Notes under the pieces: model-generated
The model's input: only the letters and a program-made list of their open reading frames with translations
The model's database searches: none
What the model was told of the DNA's origin: nothing
Shown here: positions 61,957 through 64,000 of the stretch, in pieces
How positions within the stretch are numbered: the first letter of the stretch is position 1
Layout of the letters: every line of letters begins with the position of its first letter
DNA from: Lacrimispora sp. BS-2
GTDB lineage: Bacteria > Bacillota > Clostridia > Lachnospirales > Lachnospiraceae
Length of the DNA: 64,000 bases
Assembly (NCBI RefSeq): GCF_040207125.1
Contig: NZ_CP157940.1
Location: 4,402,001-4,466,000, forward strand
Direction of reading: 5' to 3'
Position numbers and translations under genes: made by a program

Positions 61957-61975
61957 TGGTGTGGGTTTTCTTTTA
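61940..61975. terminator. Bidirectional terminator between convergent genes
   Basis: CCCACACC (61946-61953) and GGTGTGGG (61958-61965) form a perfect 8-bp stem with loop TAAT. A-rich sequence lies to the left and TTTTCTTTT to the right. The stop codons of both convergent genes (TAA at 61954-61956 on +, TAG at 61955-61953 on -) fall in the loop, so the hairpin serves both strands and the two genes overlap by 4 bases. Confidence 0.85.
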
Positions 61976-62579
61976 CCGTAGAGCAAGCTTTGGTTAATTC
62001 TACAACCACCTGCTGGGAAAAGCGGGTGGAATAAAAGTTTAAAAGAGGAGAAGCGGTGGCTTGCTCCGCAACAATATATTTGGGAGGCAGATGGGACAGA
62101 GTCAGGGCCGTTACATCGGCAGTGCACCGCTCACAACTGCATACATCAAATTTATCCATGTATTCTGGTGCCGTATTTTTTATGATGTGTTCCATAACAT
62201 TCAAATATTGAAATGGTGGAATCAATGGTTCCGGGACCTTAGGTTCTGCTCCCTGGTCAAGAGCTGGAGCCTCCAGGTCAGGAGCGTTTTCCGTCTCTCC
62301 CATATCCTCTATATCCTCCGTTTTCTCCGCTTCTTCTAACTGTTCCCTGATCAATTCTGCTACCGGGTCTGGAGCAGAAGAGGACATGTCTATAATAGAA
62401 ATAGGAGTCGGGGGAGAAGGCGGCTGATTTGAATCAGTAAGTTCCCTGATTTTTTCTGTGGAATCGGAGGTTTGCCTGGCTGCAAGATTTTCCCTGGCAG
62501 CCTCTTCTTTTGAGGATTCAGCCTCTTCCCCTGCTAACAGATTCATAACATGAGCTGTTTTACTGCTTTTTCTGGCCAT
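61953..62579 (-). CDS. ComFB-domain protein
   Basis: This 208-residue protein has a disordered, acidic, Pro/Glu-rich N-terminal part and a C-terminal ComFB domain (YLNVMEHIIKNTAPEYMDKF, DVCSCERCTADVTALTLSHL, PPKYIV). The Cys cluster resembles a metal site. ComFB-family proteins have been linked to cyclic dinucleotide binding and to motility control; that is outside knowledge, not seen here. It lies 22 bases after the parA-like gene on the same strand and is probably co-transcribed with it. Confidence 0.85.
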   Translation of the reverse strand: MARKSSKTAHVMNLLAGEEAESSKEEAARENLAARQTSDSTEKIRELTDSNQPPSPPTPISIIDMSSSAPDPVAELIREQLEEAEKTEDIEDMGETENAPDLEAPALDQGAEPKVPEPLIPPFQYLNVMEHIIKNTAPEYMDKFDVCSCERCTADVTALTLSHLPPKYIVAEQATASPLLNFYSTRFSQQVVVELTKACSTVKENPHH

Positions 62580-62601
62580 AATTGAAACTCCCTTCAGGTA
62601 A

Positions 62602-63375
62602 TTAATTTTTGTGTTGTTTAATCAATTCCAGAACCTCGGAAATCAATTCCCTGTAATCCTTGGCCGGATTGGATCTGGGAGCATAATCCAGAAGATTTTC
62701 TCCCTGGGCCGGGGCCTCCGCCACACTGACACTGGATCGAATATGAGTGTTAAATACCGTAGAGTTGATCTGTAAGGCGATTTTCTGAGCCATCTCTTTT
62801 ACCTCTTTGGAAAGGAGGGTTCTGGGATTATATTTGTTAAGCAGTATTCCAAGGACCACCAGATCCGGATTGACGGAGGAACGGACGGTGTTGATGGTAT
62901 CTTTAATCTGGGAAACTCCCAAAAGGCTTAGAATTTCCGGAATCATAGGAATGATCAGATAGTCGGCAGCCGCATAAGCATTTACAGTTAGAATATTTAA
63001 GGCAGGGGGAGTATCAATAATAATGTAATCGTAATATCCGGCCACAGTAGAGAGAATATTTTTCAGAATACATTCCCGCTGCTTTCCCGTAAACTCCAGT
63101 TCAGCTCCGCTTAAGAGGATGTTGGAGGCGATTACATCGCAGCGCTTTGTAGACTGGATAGCCTCCTGCAGGGAAGCAGTCCCCTTTAAAACTTCGTATA
63201 TGGTTGCGCCGGATTCGATCTGCAGTCCAAGGCTGAAACCCAAGTTGCCCTGAGGGTCTAAATCCACTGCCAAAACTCTTTTATGATTCATGGACAGGCC
63301 GCAGGCAAGAGCACAGGAAGTGGTTGTTTTGCCTACGCCGCCTTTTTGATTTGTAATTGCAATGACTGTTGACAA
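62602..63375 (-). CDS. ParA/Soj-family ATPase
   Basis: This 257-residue protein starts at TTG (63375-63373), with GGAGG eight bases upstream on the minus strand. Deviant Walker A is NQKGGVGKTTTSCALA, Walker A' is VDLDPQGNLG, and Walker B is IIIDTPPALN. No parB follows; its partner is the ComFB gene. ParA-like ATPases position DNA, chemoreceptor arrays or flagella. flhG is missing after flhA, so this gene might help place the flagellar machinery, which is inference. True chromosome Soj is normally next to spo0J, which is not here. Confidence 0.92.
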   Translation of the reverse strand: MSTVIAITNQKGGVGKTTTSCALACGLSMNHKRVLAVDLDPQGNLGFSLGLQIESGATIYEVLKGTASLQEAIQSTKRCDVIASNILLSGAELEFTGKQRECILKNILSTVAGYYDYIIIDTPPALNILTVNAYAAADYLIIPMIPEILSLLGVSQIKDTINTVRSSVNPDLVVLGILLNKYNPRTLLSKEVKEMAQKIALQINSTVFNTHIRSSVSVAEAPAQGENLLDYAPRSNPAKDYRELISEVLELIKQHKN

Positions 63376-63397
63376 CTTCTATTCCTCCAATCGTAAA

Positions 63398-63427
63398 TTG
63401 AAATAAAACTATTATCTTTAGTATACA
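63398..63427 (+). promoter_or_regulatory. Possible promoter of fliD
   Basis: TTGAAA (63398-63403) and TATACA (63422-63427) are 18 bases apart in the 143-base divergent region between the parA-like gene and fliD. GTCGATAA at 63432 resembles a flagellar-sigma -10 but no TAAA lies 15 bases upstream. TGACGAA at 63475-63481 matches the Spo0A box core. Confidence 0.35.
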
Positions 63428-63518
63428 ATATGTCGATAAATAAGTATAGTAAAAACAAGAAAAAAACAGAATTTTGACGAATCAAATCGCTTGTATTGTT
63501 TAGAAAGGAGTTTTTCAT

Positions 63519-64000
63519 ATGGCATCAGTATATAATAATATTTCCAATACTACTTCCGCCTCGTCTATCCGTGGTTTTGGGGGCCTTGCCAGTGGCTTGG
63601 ACAGGGACAGCCTTATAGAGGGAATGACAGCCGCAACAAGGGCTAAGATTGCCAAACAACAAAAGAGCAAACAGACTATGCAGTGGAAGCAGGATGCCTA
63701 TCGGTCCATCAGCTCCAAGCTGATTGAATTTTCAAGAAAGTATACATCCTATACCAATCCGGAAACCAACCTTGCAAGCGCTGCCTTCTGGACCAGAAGC
63801 AATGTTACACCAACCGGAATCAACAGTAAGTATATCCAGGTAACCGGAAGTCCCACCAGTTCCAGTAATATCTCCATCGCAGGGGTGGAACAGCTTGCAA
63901 AAAAAGCCTCTGTGGTTTCCAGTGATTATGTTACCAGCGGAGCGCTGACGACTGGAGAGCTTAAGGTAGATGAAATGACGACAGTCAGTACTTTGGCTGG
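63519..64000 (+). CDS. fliD: Flagellar filament cap protein FliD (3' partial)
   Basis: The first 160 codons of fliD run off the right edge. The start follows AAAGGAG. The N-terminal D0 region is typical: IRGFGGLASGLDRDSLIEGM, then AKIAKQQKSKQTMQWKQDAY and RSISSKLIEFSRKY. FliD caps the growing filament and folds flagellin at the tip. It is divergent from the parA-like gene, so it begins a new transcription unit. Confidence 0.93.
   Translation, partial: MASVYNNISNTTSASSIRGFGGLASGLDRDSLIEGMTAATRAKIAKQQKSKQTMQWKQDAYRSISSKLIEFSRKYTSYTNPETNLASAAFWTRSNVTPTGINSKYIQVTGSPTSSSNISIAGVEQLAKKASVVSSDYVTSGALTTGELKVDEMTTVSTLA

Noticed and set aside
63428..63445. Flagellar-sigma promoter for fliD from GTCGATAA
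   Set aside because: No TAAA element occurs at the required 15-base spacing; only a partial -10 match is present.

Overview
The window looks like the chromosome of a motile, probably spore-forming anaerobic Firmicute, most likely a Lachnospiraceae / Clostridium cluster XIVa species. This is inferred from the Clostridia-type fla/che operon order, a YjfB motility protein, CheC/CheD/CheV, a FliY-type switch protein, a BclA-like collagen protein, strong AGGAGG ribosome binding sites and moderate G+C. I see no rRNA, tRNA, CRISPR array or insertion sequence.

Layout. (1) 1-7000: the 3' end of a collagen-like surface or exosporium protein, a Cache-domain chemoreceptor, 5-keto-4-deoxyuronate isomerase (kduI), an OmpR/histidine-kinase pair, a doubtful remnant and yjfB. 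(2) 7001-8470: the flagellin gene, with a long leader ending in a CsrA-type hairpin, and its terminator. (3) 8516-35256: one co-directional run of 20 genes behind flagellin that looks like a flagellin glycan factory. It starts with a flagellin-type GT2/TPR glycosyltransferase. Next comes an unusual set of sugar or polyol enzymes: two TIM-barrel isomerases, a TagD-Gfo/Idh/MocA fusion, a glycerophosphodiesterase, a class II aldolase, an FGGY kinase, an iron-type alcohol dehydrogenase and a LicC-like nucleotidyltransferase. A TagF-like polyol-phosphate transferase, a Maf-type motility accessory factor, a nonulosonate synthase, a NeuA-HAD fusion, five glycosyltransferases, a TagF-like/beta-propeller protein and a four-part methyltransferase/kinase-like/Rossmann/TagD protein follow. 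Eight proteins of this run carry copies of one small Rossmann-like module. (4) 35379-61956: a near-complete fla/che operon from a clear vegetative promoter: flgB-fliE-F-G-H-I-J-K-flgD-(TIGR02530-like)-flgE-flbD-motA-motB-fliM-cheY-flgC-fliY-fliO-P-Q-R-flhB-flhA-fliA-two flgF/G genes-cheC-cheD-cheV-(degenerate EAL/HDOD). (5) 61953-63375, minus strand: a comFB-like gene and a parA-like ATPase. (6) 63519 to the end: the start of fliD.

How the parts fit. Regions 4 and 6 build, rotate and steer the flagellum. Region 2 supplies the filament subunit. Region 3 probably makes and attaches a glycan with teichoic-acid-like phospho-polyol and nonulosonate chemistry. The least familiar biology is in region 3: a candidate new CDP-activated polyol or sugar pathway and a shared accessory domain fused to otherwise unrelated enzymes. 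Within the fla operon the oddities are a hook protein with a long coiled-coil insertion, an internal CheY-P-binding-like motif in FliY, a displaced flgC, and no flhF, flhG or fliL at their usual places.
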